Assembly: GCF_000011645.1 (NCBI RefSeq)
Contig: NC_006270.3
Location: forward strand, 989,501 to 1,053,500
Length of the DNA stretch: 64,000 bases
Direction: 5' to 3'
Source of the DNA: Bacillus licheniformis DSM 13 = ATCC 14580
GTDB taxonomy: Bacteria > Bacillota > Bacilli > Bacillales > Bacillaceae
Part shown: in pieces, positions 43,392 through 52,373 of the stretch
How the letters are laid out: each line of letters starts with the position of its first letter
Position numbering within the stretch: position 1 is the stretch's first letter
Program-made: the position numbers and the translations under genes
The notes under the pieces: model-generated
Seen by the model: only the letters and a program-made list of their open reading frames with translations
The model's database searches: none
Told to the model about the DNA's origin: nothing

Positions 43392-44031
43392 TCCGGGAGC
43401 ATCGGGAAACGGTTTGCTGGAAAAGGACGTGACGCTTGCCATTGCTCTCAAAATCAATGACATTTTATTAAAAGAGTATGCAGGCGCAGAGACGAGGCTG
43501 AGCAGAACGACAGACAAAACGGTTACGCTTCAGGAGCGCACAGACGATGCGAATTCGTGGGGGGCCGATTTGTTTGTCTCCATTCATACAAACGCTTTTG
43601 ACGGCACGGCGTACGGGTATGAGGATTACATCTACAGCGGCCTGTCCGATGAATCAGTTACCGCTCTTTATCAACGGATCATTCACGGCGAAGTAATCAA
43701 GCAGAACGGACTCAGGGACAGGGGAATGAAAAAGGCGAACTTTCATGTTCTTCGGGAAACAGCGATGCACGCCGTTTTAACGGAGAACGGCTTTATCGAT
43801 CACCCCGAAGATTCGGCAAAAATGAAAAGCGCCGCCTGGATCGAACAGACTGCGCGGGGACATGCAAATGGCATCGCGCTCTGCCTCGGCCTGACGCAGC
43901 GCGAATTCCCCTTGTATAAAGTGACGATGGACGGGGGGCAAATCGGGGCTTACCAAGAAAAAGACGACGTTTTGAAAGTTATTTCTGCGAATTGGGACAG
44001 CTTTCAAAAAGCGGCTATTGAAAAAGGGTAG
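43354..44031 (+). CDS. N-acetylmuramoyl-L-alanine amidase (endolysin, Amidase_3)
   Basis: A 225-aa protein. An Amidase_3 catalytic domain (about 1-180) has zinc ligands His in YLDPGHGGSD, His in SIHTNAFDG and catalytic Glu in LTENGFID. A short C-terminal stretch of about 45 residues (YKVTMDGGQIGAYQEKDDVLKVI) resembles part of a SPOR-like wall-binding repeat and looks truncated. There is no signal peptide, in keeping with export through a holin. ATG 43354 is 9 nt after AAGGAGG. A strong hairpin follows. Confidence 0.9.
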   Translation: MKIYLDPGHGGSDPGASGNGLLEKDVTLAIALKINDILLKEYAGAETRLSRTTDKTVTLQERTDDANSWGADLFVSIHTNAFDGTAYGYEDYIYSGLSDESVTALYQRIIHGEVIKQNGLRDRGMKKANFHVLRETAMHAVLTENGFIDHPEDSAKMKSAAWIEQTARGHANGIALCLGLTQREFPLYKVTMDGGQIGAYQEKDDVLKVISANWDSFQKAAIEKG

Positions 44032-44040
44032 AAAGGGAAG

Positions 44041-44070
44041 AATCCATTTTGAAGCATTCAAAATGGATTC
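44041..44070 (+). terminator. Terminator after the amidase
   Basis: AATCCATTTTGAA and TTCAAAATGGATT, perfect 13-bp stem, 3-nt loop. Confidence 0.8.
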
Positions 44071-44200
44071 TTGACATTTAATGAGTCCGCATCTTTTTTC
44101 ATTTGGGCGTAATGTTCCTTTCTGAACGCTCCCATCAGAATTTGAGCTGCTATACAAATCAATAAACCAGAATAATTGGTTCATCATAACACCATCATTT

Positions 44201-44557
44201 TCACGGAATCAGCATGCTGCCGGCCCAGAATCCGCCGATTGAGCCTGCCATTGTAAGCAGGATGTAAACCGCTGAAGCCTTTACCCGCTTTGCAGCCAAA
44301 AGCTGAACAGCTTCAACGCTGAACGTCGAAAATGTTGTGAAGCCTCCGAAAAATCCAGTTCCGACCACGATAGAGACCGTTTGATTGTCAATGCCGAGGC
44401 TTATGAATATGCCGAGAGCGAATGAGCCGAGAATATTGATCACCATCACGCTGACCGGAATGCGGGGGCGCGGAATCATCGCCATGAGCACATTGCCCAG
44501 CCAAAATCTCAAAACGGACCCGATTCCTCCCGCGATCATAAAAGCAGCTGCCATCAT
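44201..44557 (-). CDS. crcB: Fluoride channel subunit CrcB/Fluc (YhdU)
   Basis: A 118-aa Fluc-family protein with four hydrophobic segments. Family motifs are [24 protein letters not shown] and [16 protein letters not shown] (the phenylalanine/threonine fluoride track). Fluc proteins are dual-topology fluoride exporters; two different subunits side by side usually form a heterodimer. ATG 44557 overlaps the stop of the upstream crcB copy (ATGA). Length equals B. subtilis YhdU. Confidence 0.93.
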
Positions 44558-44952
44558 GATTGATACCGCTCCTTTTCTTTCCCCGCAGCTCCGCTGACCT
44601 TTTTGCCGATCACGATCCCCAAAAATGCGAAGCATACCCCGCAGGCAAGCGATGCCATCAAGTACAGAACTCCGATGTGAGCGGCCGATTGCAGCAGAAG
44701 TACGGTTTCTTTAGAAAAAGCGGACATTGTCGTATACCCGCCGCAAAACCCCGTCCCTAAGCATAATTGGACGAGCGGCTTTTTTGCCCGAGCCGCAAAA
44801 AAGCCTGTCAAAAGGCCGAGCAGAAGGCTTCCGGACGTGTTTTCAATAAAAGTCGGCCAAGGAAAAACGGCGGTGCCGCCGAGCAGATTGACTGCGTAGC
44901 GCAGCAGCGATCCGATGGCTCCCCCGATAAAAACGGCAACATATGATTTCAT
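44554..44952 (-). CDS. crcB: Fluoride channel subunit CrcB/Fluc (YhdV)
   Basis: A 132-aa Fluc-family protein with four membrane segments. Motifs are [27 protein letters not shown] (the usual N-[IT]-x-G-[ST]) and [16 protein letters not shown]. It pairs with the 118-aa copy downstream. AAGGAAGAG precedes ATG 44952. It follows yhdW by 15 nt, so the three genes form one operon. No fluoride riboswitch consensus was found upstream. Confidence 0.93.
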
Positions 44953-44967
44953 ACTCTTCCTTCTTTC

Positions 44968-45672
44968 TCAAAAATAATCCGGGTAGTCGGTAATGATCCC
45001 ATCGATTTTCCAGCTTTTGAGGCGGCTTCCCGTTTTCTGCCCGTTGACCGTCCAAGCCAGCGCCTTCAAATCACAGCTGTGAATCGATTTGATCAGAAAA
45101 GGGCTGATCATCGTAGCTTTCAGGCTGACGTATTGGGCAAACGAAGCGATTTGCCGCAGCCGGCCGCGCGGCAGCAATCCAAATCTCGGCCTGATCAAAA
45201 CGGCAGTCTGAATCGAAGGATACATGTGATGAAACGCCCTCATGGCGCCGGCGTCAAACGACTGGACAATTGTGTTCATTGAACGGCCATACCGGCTGAT
45301 CAGTTGTCCGGCCGCTTTTTCGATTCCGGGCTGGGTTTTGGACGACTTGATTTCGATGAGAAGGCCCGTCTTATTGTGATACTTCCTCAGAACAGCTTCA
45401 AGTGAAGGGATTTTTTCGCCTTGATATTCAGGGCCGAACCAGCTTCCTGCATCCAGCTGTTCGAGCTCATTCATCGTATACTCGCGAACGAAACCGGTAC
45501 CGTTCGTCGTTCTGTCAACCTTGTCATCGTGGATGACGGCAAGTTTTCCATCCTTTGTAATCTGTATGTCGAGTTCGATAAAATCAGCCCCGAGCTCCAC
45601 CGCTTTTTCAAAAGCGGCAAACGTATTTTCTGGGGCGTAAGCCGAGGCTCCGCGATGTGCGATAATATGCAA
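44968..45672 (-). CDS. yhdW: Glycerophosphodiester phosphodiesterase YhdW
   Basis: A 234-aa GDPD TIM-barrel enzyme hydrolysing glycerophosphodiesters to glycerol-3-phosphate and an alcohol. Catalytic HRGASAYAPENT (His/Arg/Glu), ELDIQITKDGKLAVIHDD (metal Glu/Asp and second His) and the C-terminal WTVNGQKT are present. No signal peptide is seen, so it is cytoplasmic. The frame opens at 45708, but GAGGAG 9 nt before TTG 45672 gives the start typical of the family. Confidence 0.92.
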   Translation of the reverse strand: MHIIAHRGASAYAPENTFAAFEKAVELGADFIELDIQITKDGKLAVIHDDKVDRTTNGTGFVREYTMNELEQLDAGSWFGPEYQGEKIPSLEAVLRKYHNKTGLLIEIKSSKTQPGIEKAAGQLISRYGRSMNTIVQSFDAGAMRAFHHMYPSIQTAVLIRPRFGLLPRGRLRQIASFAQYVSLKATMISPFLIKSIHSCDLKALAWTVNGQKTGSRLKSWKIDGIITDYPDYF

Positions 45673-45863
45673 ACATGTCAGCTCCTCTTGATAAAATCTT
45701 TCCATCACAAGGATACCCGATTTTGGCGATGCAAGTAAATCCTTTGACTAAAGCGGACAAAAGGCAGGGGGAAGAGATGTGCGACAAATTTCGGCAAAAT
45801 GGTACAAAAGTATCATTTACTAAAAATTCTGATATTTTATAATGGACAAAAGGAGGCGAGATG

Positions 45864-45971
45864 ATGGGTAAAGGGAGAATTAAAGTGGAAGAACGGATTA
45901 AGATCGAAACCGATGCTGAAATGTTTAAAGCGACTCTCCTTGATCAAACACAGTCTCAGAAGAAGAAATAG
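45864..45971 (+). CDS. yhdX: Small protein YhdX (35 aa)
   Basis: A 35-codon ORF with AGGAGG 7 nt before ATG 45864 (another ATG stands just before, at 45861). It encodes a charged peptide starting MGKGRIKVEERIK and ending with three lysines. This matches B. subtilis YhdX in length and position; function unknown. A hairpin with GGC/GCC-rich arms follows. Its conservation at this site supports real translation. Confidence 0.8.
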   Translation: MGKGRIKVEERIKIETDAEMFKATLLDQTQSQKKK

Positions 45972-46026
45972 CGGTGTTGGCCCGTATCACGTTGTCTCTG
46001 GGAACAATAAAATAGAATGATCATCA

Positions 46027-46054
46027 GGCTGCCGAAGGTGTTCGGCGGCCTTTT
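46027..46054 (+). terminator. Terminator after yhdX
   Basis: GCCGAA and TTCGGC stem, extended by GGC/GCC, loop GGTG, followed by TTTT. Confidence 0.75.
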
Positions 46055-46154
46055 ATGCGTGGCATCGGTATTTTTGGCGTACAATAAAGTGAGAAATTTT
46101 TTGCTCGTTTTAGTATAATAAAAGCTTGATGAGTGAAATAAGGGAGAGAAAGCA

Positions 46155-47231
46155 ATGTTCGAAAAGTATATGACAATGGATTTCGCTGCCGATATCGGGA
46201 TCAGCATCGGTATCCTTCTTTTATTTTTCGCGTTTAGAAAAATATTTACGAAGTACTTATTCAACCTGATACTGAAATTGACGAATAAGACGAAAACGGA
46301 CTTTTTCAATCAGGTGGTGCTGGCGTTTGAAAAGCCGGCCAGGTGGTTTTTTGCGATACTCGGTATTTATCTGGCGATTATTTATTCCCCGTTTTTTGAG
46401 GGGCATATGGGGATCGTTCATAAACTGTACAGAGTGTCCGTGATTTTGGTCATTGTAAGCGGCCTGTATAACTTAACGGCGGCTTCGTCTGTTTTATTCG
46501 ATAAAATCAATAAGCGGCTTGAGCTTGATATGGATGATATTCTTGCGCCGTTTTTGTCCAAGATTCTCCGATTTATCATTGTAGCGCTTGGAATCAGCGT
46601 CATCGCCGGAGAGTTCAATTATGATGTCAACGGATTTGTTGCCGGACTCGGGCTCGGCGGATTCGCTTTTGCCCTTGCGGCAAAAGACACAGTCGGAAAC
46701 TTTTTCGGCGGAGTTGTCATTATTATGGAGAAGCCTTTTACAATCGGCGATTGGATTGAAACGAAAATTGTCACAGGAACTGTTGAAGATATATCGTTCA
46801 GAAGCACGAAAGTCCGCACGGCCGGAGAGGCTCTCGTTACCGTTCCCAACTCTGTGCTGGCCAACGAAGCGATCATGAACTGGACGAAAATGCGAAAGCG
46901 TCAGGTCACCTTTACGCTCGAAATCGATCCGTCAACCCCGCGGGAGAAAGTCGAGCGGTGTGTGGAGCGTTTTAAAGAAATGCTCGAATCGCACGAAGGG
47001 GTCAACCCGGATGTCATTATGGTCAATTTCGATGTCCTGAAGGATACGCATTTAAGCATCTTCTTCAACTACTATACAAATACGACGGTCTGGGCCGAAA
47101 ACTTGGACGTCAGACAGGATGTGAACTACCGCATTCTTGACATTATGAAAGAGGAGCAGGTTGATTTTGTTTCTCCGGGGCACAGCCTCTTTGAGTTGAA
47201 GAAAATGAAAGATCAGCAAGGAAATGCTTAG
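46155..47231 (+). CDS. yhdY: MscS-type mechanosensitive channel YhdY
   Basis: A 358-aa MscS-family protein. Four or five N-terminal helices (about 10-155) are followed by the pore helix GLGLGGFAFALAAKDTVGNFFGG near residue 166, rich in Gly/Ala as in MscS TM3. The beta domain (GDWIETKIVTGTVEDISFRSTKVRT) and alpha/beta domain follow. It should release solutes on hypo-osmotic shock. Start ATG 46155 has AGGGAGAG. srtN follows 28 nt later. Confidence 0.92.
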   Translation: MFEKYMTMDFAADIGISIGILLLFFAFRKIFTKYLFNLILKLTNKTKTDFFNQVVLAFEKPARWFFAILGIYLAIIYSPFFEGHMGIVHKLYRVSVILVIVSGLYNLTAASSVLFDKINKRLELDMDDILAPFLSKILRFIIVALGISVIAGEFNYDVNGFVAGLGLGGFAFALAAKDTVGNFFGGVVIIMEKPFTIGDWIETKIVTGTVEDISFRSTKVRTAGEALVTVPNSVLANEAIMNWTKMRKRQVTFTLEIDPSTPREKVERCVERFKEMLESHEGVNPDVIMVNFDVLKDTHLSIFFNYYTNTTVWAENLDVRQDVNYRILDIMKEEQVDFVSPGHSLFELKKMKDQQGNA

Positions 47232-47259
47232 AAACAGTTTTTGAAGGGAGACAAGCCAA

Positions 47260-48009
47260 ATGGAGGAAGAAGCCCTGAGATTTGCGGATATGATCGAAAA
47301 TGCCGAGCGCATTACCGTTTTGACAGGCGCCGGTATGAGCACGGAATCAGGCATTCCTGATTTTCGTTCAGCCGGCGGCATATGGACGGAAGATCTGTCG
47401 AGAATGGAAGCGATGAGCCGTGATTATTACGAACGATATCCAAAATTGTTTTGGCCGAAGTTTAAAGAGCTTTTTCAAATGAAAATGACGGGAACTTATC
47501 GGCCGAATGACGGGCACCTTTATTTAGCCGAACTCGAGAAAAGCGGTAAGGATGTCAGGGTGTTCACGCAGAATATCGACGGGCTGCATCTTAAGGCGGG
47601 AAGCCGCCATGTATATGAACTGCACGGTTCGATTCAAACAGCCGCTTGCCCAAAATGCGGGGCGCGCTACGGTCTTGACCACATTCTTCAAGAAGAAGTG
47701 CCAAGGTGCAATCGCGTCAATGGCAAGGGGAGAGCATGCGGATTTATATTAAAAACGGATGTCGTGCTGTTCGGCGACGCCGTTCAGCATTTCGACACGC
47801 TTTTTGAAGTCCTCAACGAATCCGACCTGCTTCTGGTGATCGGCACTTCACTCGAAGTGGCGCCTGTCAGGTTTGTTCCTGAAGAAGCGCACCTGATCCC
47901 CGGTTTGAAGAAAGCCATGATCAATCTCGATGAAACGCCTTACGATCATTTATTCGACATTGTCATCAATCAAAAAATCGCCGAGTTTGTTCGGAAACTC
48001 AATCATTAA
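47260..48009 (+). CDS. srtN: NAD-dependent protein deacylase SrtN (sirtuin)
   Basis: A 249-aa sirtuin. The NAD site has LTGAGMSTESGIPDFRS; catalytic TQNIDGLHLKAGS and His in YELHGSIQ follow. The zinc module has CPKCGARY and a second pair CNRV...ACGF. C-terminal blocks are LFGDAVQHF, VIGTSLEVAPV and INLDETPYD. B. subtilis SrtN (YhdZ) deacetylates AcsA and other proteins. Probably co-transcribed with yhdY; a perfect hairpin ends the unit. Confidence 0.95.
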   Translation: MEEEALRFADMIENAERITVLTGAGMSTESGIPDFRSAGGIWTEDLSRMEAMSRDYYERYPKLFWPKFKELFQMKMTGTYRPNDGHLYLAELEKSGKDVRVFTQNIDGLHLKAGSRHVYELHGSIQTAACPKCGARYGLDHILQEEVPRCNRVNGKGRACGFILKTDVVLFGDAVQHFDTLFEVLNESDLLLVIGTSLEVAPVRFVPEEAHLIPGLKKAMINLDETPYDHLFDIVINQKIAEFVRKLNH

Positions 48010-48014
48010 AAAGG

Positions 48015-48042
48015 AAGACGCTCCAGACCGGAGCGTCTTTTT
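48015..48042. terminator. Bidirectional terminator after srtN
   Basis: AAGACGCTCC and GGAGCGTCTT, 10-bp stem with T run, between convergent genes. Confidence 0.88.
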
Positions 48043-48051
48043 TGATCTTCA

Positions 48052-48546
48052 TCACAGTTTTTTATAATAAAAAACGGATGCATCGAGCCGGCCGTCTGCA
48101 GATTCCGCGTATTCAGGAATGCGTCCGGCTTCGGCAAAGCCGAGCGAAGCGTAAAGGAGGTTGGAGGGGTCTTTTTCCCTTGTATCCAGCACGAGAAGAG
48201 ATCTGCCTTCCTGTTTCGCCCTGTCGATCGCTTTTTGCATTAACGATTTGGCGACGCCCTGCCGCCTGAAGGCGGGATCTGTCATTAACTTGCAGATTTC
48301 CGCTCTGTGGCGGCCGTTTTGTTTTGTGCATAAGTGCAATTGAACACTTCCTGCGATCCGGCCATTTTGTTTGGCAATCCATAAAACCGAATCCGGTGCG
48401 ACGGCTGTTTTCCAGTAAGCCTCCGCCAGCCGCTTTTCGAGCGGAGGCAGAAAGCCGACTGATGCCCCGTCATCGACGACGCGGATGAGAAGCTCGGCCA
48501 ATTGATTGGCATATTCCGCGGTTGAATGCAACTCTTCGATTTTCAT
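48052..48546 (-). CDS. GNAT family acetyltransferase
   Basis: A 164-aa GNAT enzyme. The acetyl-CoA loop is DPAFRRQGVAKSLMQKAIDRA near residue 92, followed by LLVLDTREKDPSNLLYASLGFAEAG, the terminal beta-bulge region. Substrate unknown; the form resembles small-molecule or amino-acid acetyltransferases. ATG 48546 has a weak SD region (ATGGGGTGGG just upstream). It is not in the B. subtilis gene order and stands alone on this strand. Confidence 0.85.
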   Translation of the reverse strand: MKIEELHSTAEYANQLAELLIRVVDDGASVGFLPPLEKRLAEAYWKTAVAPDSVLWIAKQNGRIAGSVQLHLCTKQNGRHRAEICKLMTDPAFRRQGVAKSLMQKAIDRAKQEGRSLLVLDTREKDPSNLLYASLGFAEAGRIPEYAESADGRLDASVFYYKKL

Positions 48547-48680
48547 TTACCCACCCCATGGTATAAAGATAACTGCATCATAATCAGAAAACTGTTTTTT
48601 TGGCAACAAGTGTGTCAGATAATCACACTCGAGGGAGGAAATAAAAAAATCCCCTTCATCAGGGGATCAGACAATGGATG

Positions 48681-49592
48681 TTATTCATGAACGGGTGTCA
48701 TGGATTCATCAAGTGTTGCAAATGAATACCCCATGTTTTTTAAATTTGTCAGCAATAACGGCAATGATTGAACCGTTGAAGGAATATCGTGCATCAGGAT
48801 CACGATCGGCTGTTTTGTCTGCCGCTTTTCCAGGATATTCAGCTGGTTCATGACTTCCGGAACGAATTTTTGGCTTCTGTATTTCCAGTCCAGGCTGTCA
48901 ATATTCCAGTCCCAATAAATAAATCCGTTCTTTTTCAGCACTTTTTTCTGCGCTTCGGTCAGCGACGGTTTGCTTCCGTACGGCGTTCTGATCAAATGGG
49001 TTTCAACCCCGGTGATAGACTTCAGCGTTTTTTGAGCCTGCTTCATTTCCAGATTAGGAGAATTGGCGCCTTTATAAAATTGCTTTTGGTCATGGGTCAC
49101 CCCGTGAAGTCCAAGTGCATGGCCCTGCTGCTTCATATTGAGAACGGCTTCTTTGTGAAGCTTCATGTTCGGTTCGAGCATGAAGAATGTCGCTTTAGCA
49201 TCATGTTCGGATAAAATTTGCAGCAGCCTTTGGCTTACGGCTGAAGGCCCATCGTCAAACGTCAAATAAACCGTTTTTTCCTTCGATTTTTCTTTCTTTT
49301 TTTCCGCAGCAGCTTTTTGCTTCTCTTTTTCCTGCTTGCGCTTTTCGATCTGCTGTTTTGTGCTCAAGTGATCGAGAAGTTCGCCTTGCGTTGCTTTTTT
49401 GAGCGGAACGCTGTCTCCTTCATGCCTCATTTGGCTGTTTTCCGACACCGTAAGCTCTCTTTTCTCAGTAGCGGCAGAGGACTGTGAAAGGTCCCACACG
49501 TACAGGAGAATCAGACACAACACGAAAAAGCACGCTGCTTTCGTCAACAAATAAGCTACAGATGGGGCAGTTTTTTTTGATACTTGGCGCAT
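48681..49592 (-). CDS. yheN: Polysaccharide deacetylase YheN
   Basis: A 303-aa protein. An N-terminal membrane anchor (about residues 14-32) is followed by a lysine-rich coiled linker (65-105). A NodB-homology domain contains TFDDGPSAVSQRLL (catalytic and metal Asp), HGVTHDQK (metal His pair), RTPYGSKPSLTE and IVILMHDIP. It acts outside the membrane on peptidoglycan or another polysaccharide. Location beside dat and length match B. subtilis YheN. GAGAGAGTG precedes ATG 49592. Confidence 0.93.
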   Translation of the reverse strand: MRQVSKKTAPSVAYLLTKAACFFVLCLILLYVWDLSQSSAATEKRELTVSENSQMRHEGDSVPLKKATQGELLDHLSTKQQIEKRKQEKEKQKAAAEKKKEKSKEKTVYLTFDDGPSAVSQRLLQILSEHDAKATFFMLEPNMKLHKEAVLNMKQQGHALGLHGVTHDQKQFYKGANSPNLEMKQAQKTLKSITGVETHLIRTPYGSKPSLTEAQKKVLKKNGFIYWDWNIDSLDWKYRSQKFVPEVMNQLNILEKRQTKQPIVILMHDIPSTVQSLPLLLTNLKNMGYSFATLDESMTPVHE

Positions 49593-49889
49593 GTCACTCT
49601 CTCCGTATCATTTTTCTCGTTCCGATTCCATTATGAGATAGAATGCTAGTCTCATAAAATAATGGATCACAATGTCTAAGTATACAGGATTGGAAAGAAG
49701 ATGAATACAGGATGAAGGGAAAAATATATCAAATTTTAAGAGAAAATGCTGAACGATAAGGAATGCTGCTTTTTTGATCCTGAAGGCGGAAAAAAGTTTT
49801 TGGAAATATTGCACTATTTTGATCGGCAGGGTCGTGTTAGAATGGAATGGAGAAAATTCAGAAGTCAACAAAAATAAGGGGATGGAGAA

Positions 49890-50741
49890 ATGAAAGTTCT
49901 TTTTAACGGCCGGCTGATTGAACGGAGCGAGTGTGCGGTTGATATTGAGGACAGAGGCTACCAATTTGGAGACGGCGTCTATGAAGTCATCCGCATTTAC
50001 AATGGAATTTTGTTCACGCTTGATGAACACATTGCCCGCTTATATAAAAGCGCAGCCGAAATCGGAATCGACCTGTCTTTTTCAGAAGCCGAGCTGAAAA
50101 GCCAGCTGAAAGAGCTCGTCGACATCAATCAGATGCGGGAAGGCGGGCTGTATCTTCAAGTGACAAGGGGAAAAGCTCCGAGGAAGCATCAATACGGAGC
50201 AGGGCTTACGCCTCAGGTGACGGCTTATACATTTCCTATTCAGAAGCCTGAAAAAGAACAGCAAAACGGCGTTTCGGCTATTACTGCGGACGACATGCGC
50301 TGGCTGAGGTGCGACATTAAAAGCTTAAATCTGTTGTACAACGTCATGATCAAGCAAAAAGCGCATGAAGCTTCTTCATTCGAAGCGATCTTAATTCGCG
50401 ACGGTTTGGTGACGGAAGGGACGTCTTCAAATGTTTATGTCGTCAAACAAAACGCTATCTACACCCATCCTGCGACAACGCTCATCTTAAACGGCATCAC
50501 GCGGATGAAAGTTCTTCAGCTGTGTGAAGAGAACGGCTTGAATTATGTAGAAAAAGCGGTGACAAAGGATGAATTGCTGAATGCGGATGAAGTATTCATC
50601 ACGTCAACGACAGCCGAAGTCATTCCGGTCACCTCGATTGACGGGCAAACAATCGGCTCCGGAGCGCCCGGACCGCTCACAAAAAATGTGCAGACCGCTT
50701 TGCAAAACAGCATTTTGTCGGAAACAGCCAAAACGGTTTAA
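49890..50741 (+). CDS. dat: D-alanine aminotransferase Dat
   Basis: A 283-aa fold-type IV PLP aminotransferase making D-amino acids (D-Ala, D-Glu) from keto acids. The PLP lysine is near residue 144 (CDIKSLNLLYN). EGTSSNVYVV and STTAEVIPVTSIDG are cofactor phosphate and substrate loops, and DRGYQFGDGVYEVIRIYNG is the N-terminal family block. It supplies D-amino acids for the cell wall. The nearly 300-nt gap before it holds its promoter region; SD AAGGGGATGG. Confidence 0.95.
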   Translation: MKVLFNGRLIERSECAVDIEDRGYQFGDGVYEVIRIYNGILFTLDEHIARLYKSAAEIGIDLSFSEAELKSQLKELVDINQMREGGLYLQVTRGKAPRKHQYGAGLTPQVTAYTFPIQKPEKEQQNGVSAITADDMRWLRCDIKSLNLLYNVMIKQKAHEASSFEAILIRDGLVTEGTSSNVYVVKQNAIYTHPATTLILNGITRMKVLQLCEENGLNYVEKAVTKDELLNADEVFITSTTAEVIPVTSIDGQTIGSGAPGPLTKNVQTALQNSILSETAKTV

Positions 50742-50748
50742 CAAAGAA

Positions 50749-50781
50749 AAACGCCGTCTCCTGGGGAAACGGCGTTTTTTT
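50749..50781. terminator. Bidirectional terminator between dat and nhaC
   Basis: AACGCCGT and ACGGCGTT stem with T run; overlaps the nhaC stop codon. Confidence 0.85.
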
Positions 50782-52138
50782 ATTTGCGGAAACCGAACAA
50801 AATCGAAAAGAGCGGCGATAAATAAAGGAAAAACACAAACGGCAAATATTCAATGACGGGAACGCCGAGCGCTGTGGACATGAACGCGCCGCTGACTCCC
50901 CATGGGATCATCGGATTAATTAATGTCCCTCCGTCTTCAAGTGATCTCGACAAATGCTTCCGGTCGATTCCAAGCTTGTCATACAGCTTTTTAAAGGACT
51001 GACCGGGAATCAAGATCGATAAATACTGTTCTCCTGTCGCCAGGTTCATGCCGATGCTTGATGAAACGGTTGAGAACACAAGCCGGCCTTTCGTATGAAT
51101 GCCCTTGATTACGCCTTCAAGCAGGCTTGTAATCATGCCGATCTTTTCCATGAGACCGCCGAGCGCGAATGCGATGATGATGAGAGAAACAGAGCCCATC
51201 ATCGATTGAAGGCCGCCGCGATTTAAAATCTTTTCAACGGCTTCAGTATCGGCTGAGAAAACCGGGCCATTCTGCATCGCTGACAAAAACGATGAAATGC
51301 CGGCGTCAGGCTGAATCAGCGCGGCAAAAATTCCGGCGGAAACGATCCCTGCTGCAAGCGACGGAATGACGGGCGTCCGTCTGACAGCAAGTACAATCAC
51401 AAGCAGAGGCGACAGAAGCGTGAAGACGCTGATGTTGACCATGCCTTCTATTCCGTTTATGATCGCTTGAATGTTTTCGGTTGAAGCCGGTGCCGCCGTT
51501 AAAGAACGGCCCATGAAAAAGAAAAGCAAAATCGTGATCAAAAGAGCGGGGATCGTCGTTCCCGCCATATGTCTGATATGCTTGAAAATCGGAAGCTCCC
51601 CGACTCCTGCGGCAAAGTTGGTCGTGTCTGACATTGGAGACATTTTGTCGCCGAAGCAGGCGCCGCAAATCACGGCTCCCGCCGCCCATGTCAGTGGAAC
51701 GCCTGCCGCCGCGGCCACACCGATGAGGGCGACGCCGATCGTGCTGACCGTCGTAAAGCTGGAGCCGACCAATGAACTGATCACAAGACAGCTGAAAAGT
51801 GCGGTGAGCAGCAGGTGCTGCGGTTCAATCAGATTCAACGCGTAAACCGTTACCGTCGGAATCGCGCCGCTGTACTCCCAGACTCCGATTAAGATGCCGA
51901 TTAGGCAAAGGATGATGATCGGCTGAACGCCATTTCGGATGCCTGAGACAATGCCGCTCTCAAGATCTTTCCAAGAATGCCCTTTCACCGCGCCGACAGC
52001 GGCCAAAAAACCGACGCAAATCAAAAGCGGTATGTGCGGTTCTGCTTTAAATATGAATAAGCAGGTGAAAATAATAAACAATATGGCCATAAACAATAGA
52101 GCCGATATGGAAAACGATAGTCGTTTTTCGTTTGACAA
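50780..52138 (-). CDS. nhaC: Na+/H+ antiporter NhaC
   Basis: A 452-aa NhaC-family antiporter with about 12 helices. Motifs are CLIGILIGVWEYSGAIPTV, SSLVGSSFTTVSTIGVALIG, CGACFGDKMSPMSDTTNFAAG and GMNLATGEQYLSILIPG. It exchanges sodium for protons. The frame opens at GTG 52147, but GAGGTG lies about 6 nt before TTG 52138, giving MSNEKRLSFS and the B. subtilis length. In B. subtilis nhaX, a stress-type gene, lies next to it; here an epimerase, a hypothetical and the LAP cluster separate the two. Confidence 0.94.
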   Translation of the reverse strand: MSNEKRLSFSISALLFMAILFIIFTCLFIFKAEPHIPLLICVGFLAAVGAVKGHSWKDLESGIVSGIRNGVQPIIILCLIGILIGVWEYSGAIPTVTVYALNLIEPQHLLLTALFSCLVISSLVGSSFTTVSTIGVALIGVAAAAGVPLTWAAGAVICGACFGDKMSPMSDTTNFAAGVGELPIFKHIRHMAGTTIPALLITILLFFFMGRSLTAAPASTENIQAIINGIEGMVNISVFTLLSPLLVIVLAVRRTPVIPSLAAGIVSAGIFAALIQPDAGISSFLSAMQNGPVFSADTEAVEKILNRGGLQSMMGSVSLIIIAFALGGLMEKIGMITSLLEGVIKGIHTKGRLVFSTVSSSIGMNLATGEQYLSILIPGQSFKKLYDKLGIDRKHLSRSLEDGGTLINPMIPWGVSGAFMSTALGVPVIEYLPFVFFLYLSPLFSILFGFRK

Positions 52139-52276
52139 ATCATACACCTCATTAGAAGAAATCTCTTTCTTTAATACTTTTATGCTTTTGTGCGTAAACG
52201 TATTATAACAGAAAAATAGATCATATACTTAAATTAAAATATTTCAAACATTTTTCAAAGGTTCGCCCATTCTATT

Positions 52277-52306
52277 TTGAAAGCGCTGACTTTTTTAAGA
52301 TATAAT
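52277..52306 (+). promoter_or_regulatory. Promoter with cre-like site before the mutarotase gene
   Basis: TTGAAA (52277-52282) and TATAAT (52301-52306) are 18 bp apart. TGAAAGCGCTGACT (52278-52291) overlaps the -35 and fits the CcpA cre consensus except for the last base, suggesting catabolite repression. Confidence 0.65.
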
Positions 52307-52373
52307 AGATTGGAGAAAGGCATGTATTTGATACACGTTTCAATATCCTTAAGCCAAAATAGGGGGAAATGCG

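Noticed and set aside
44072..44190. Minus-strand stretch reading NYSGLLICIAAQILMGAFRK before a stop
   Set aside because: It resembles a membrane-protein tail, but has no start, no SD, and stops close upstream; too short to call even as a relic.
45673..45863. Possible fluoride riboswitch before the yhdW-crcB-crcB operon
   Set aside because: The fluoride riboswitch core was looked for on the minus strand; only a vague GGCGATG on the wrong strand was found.
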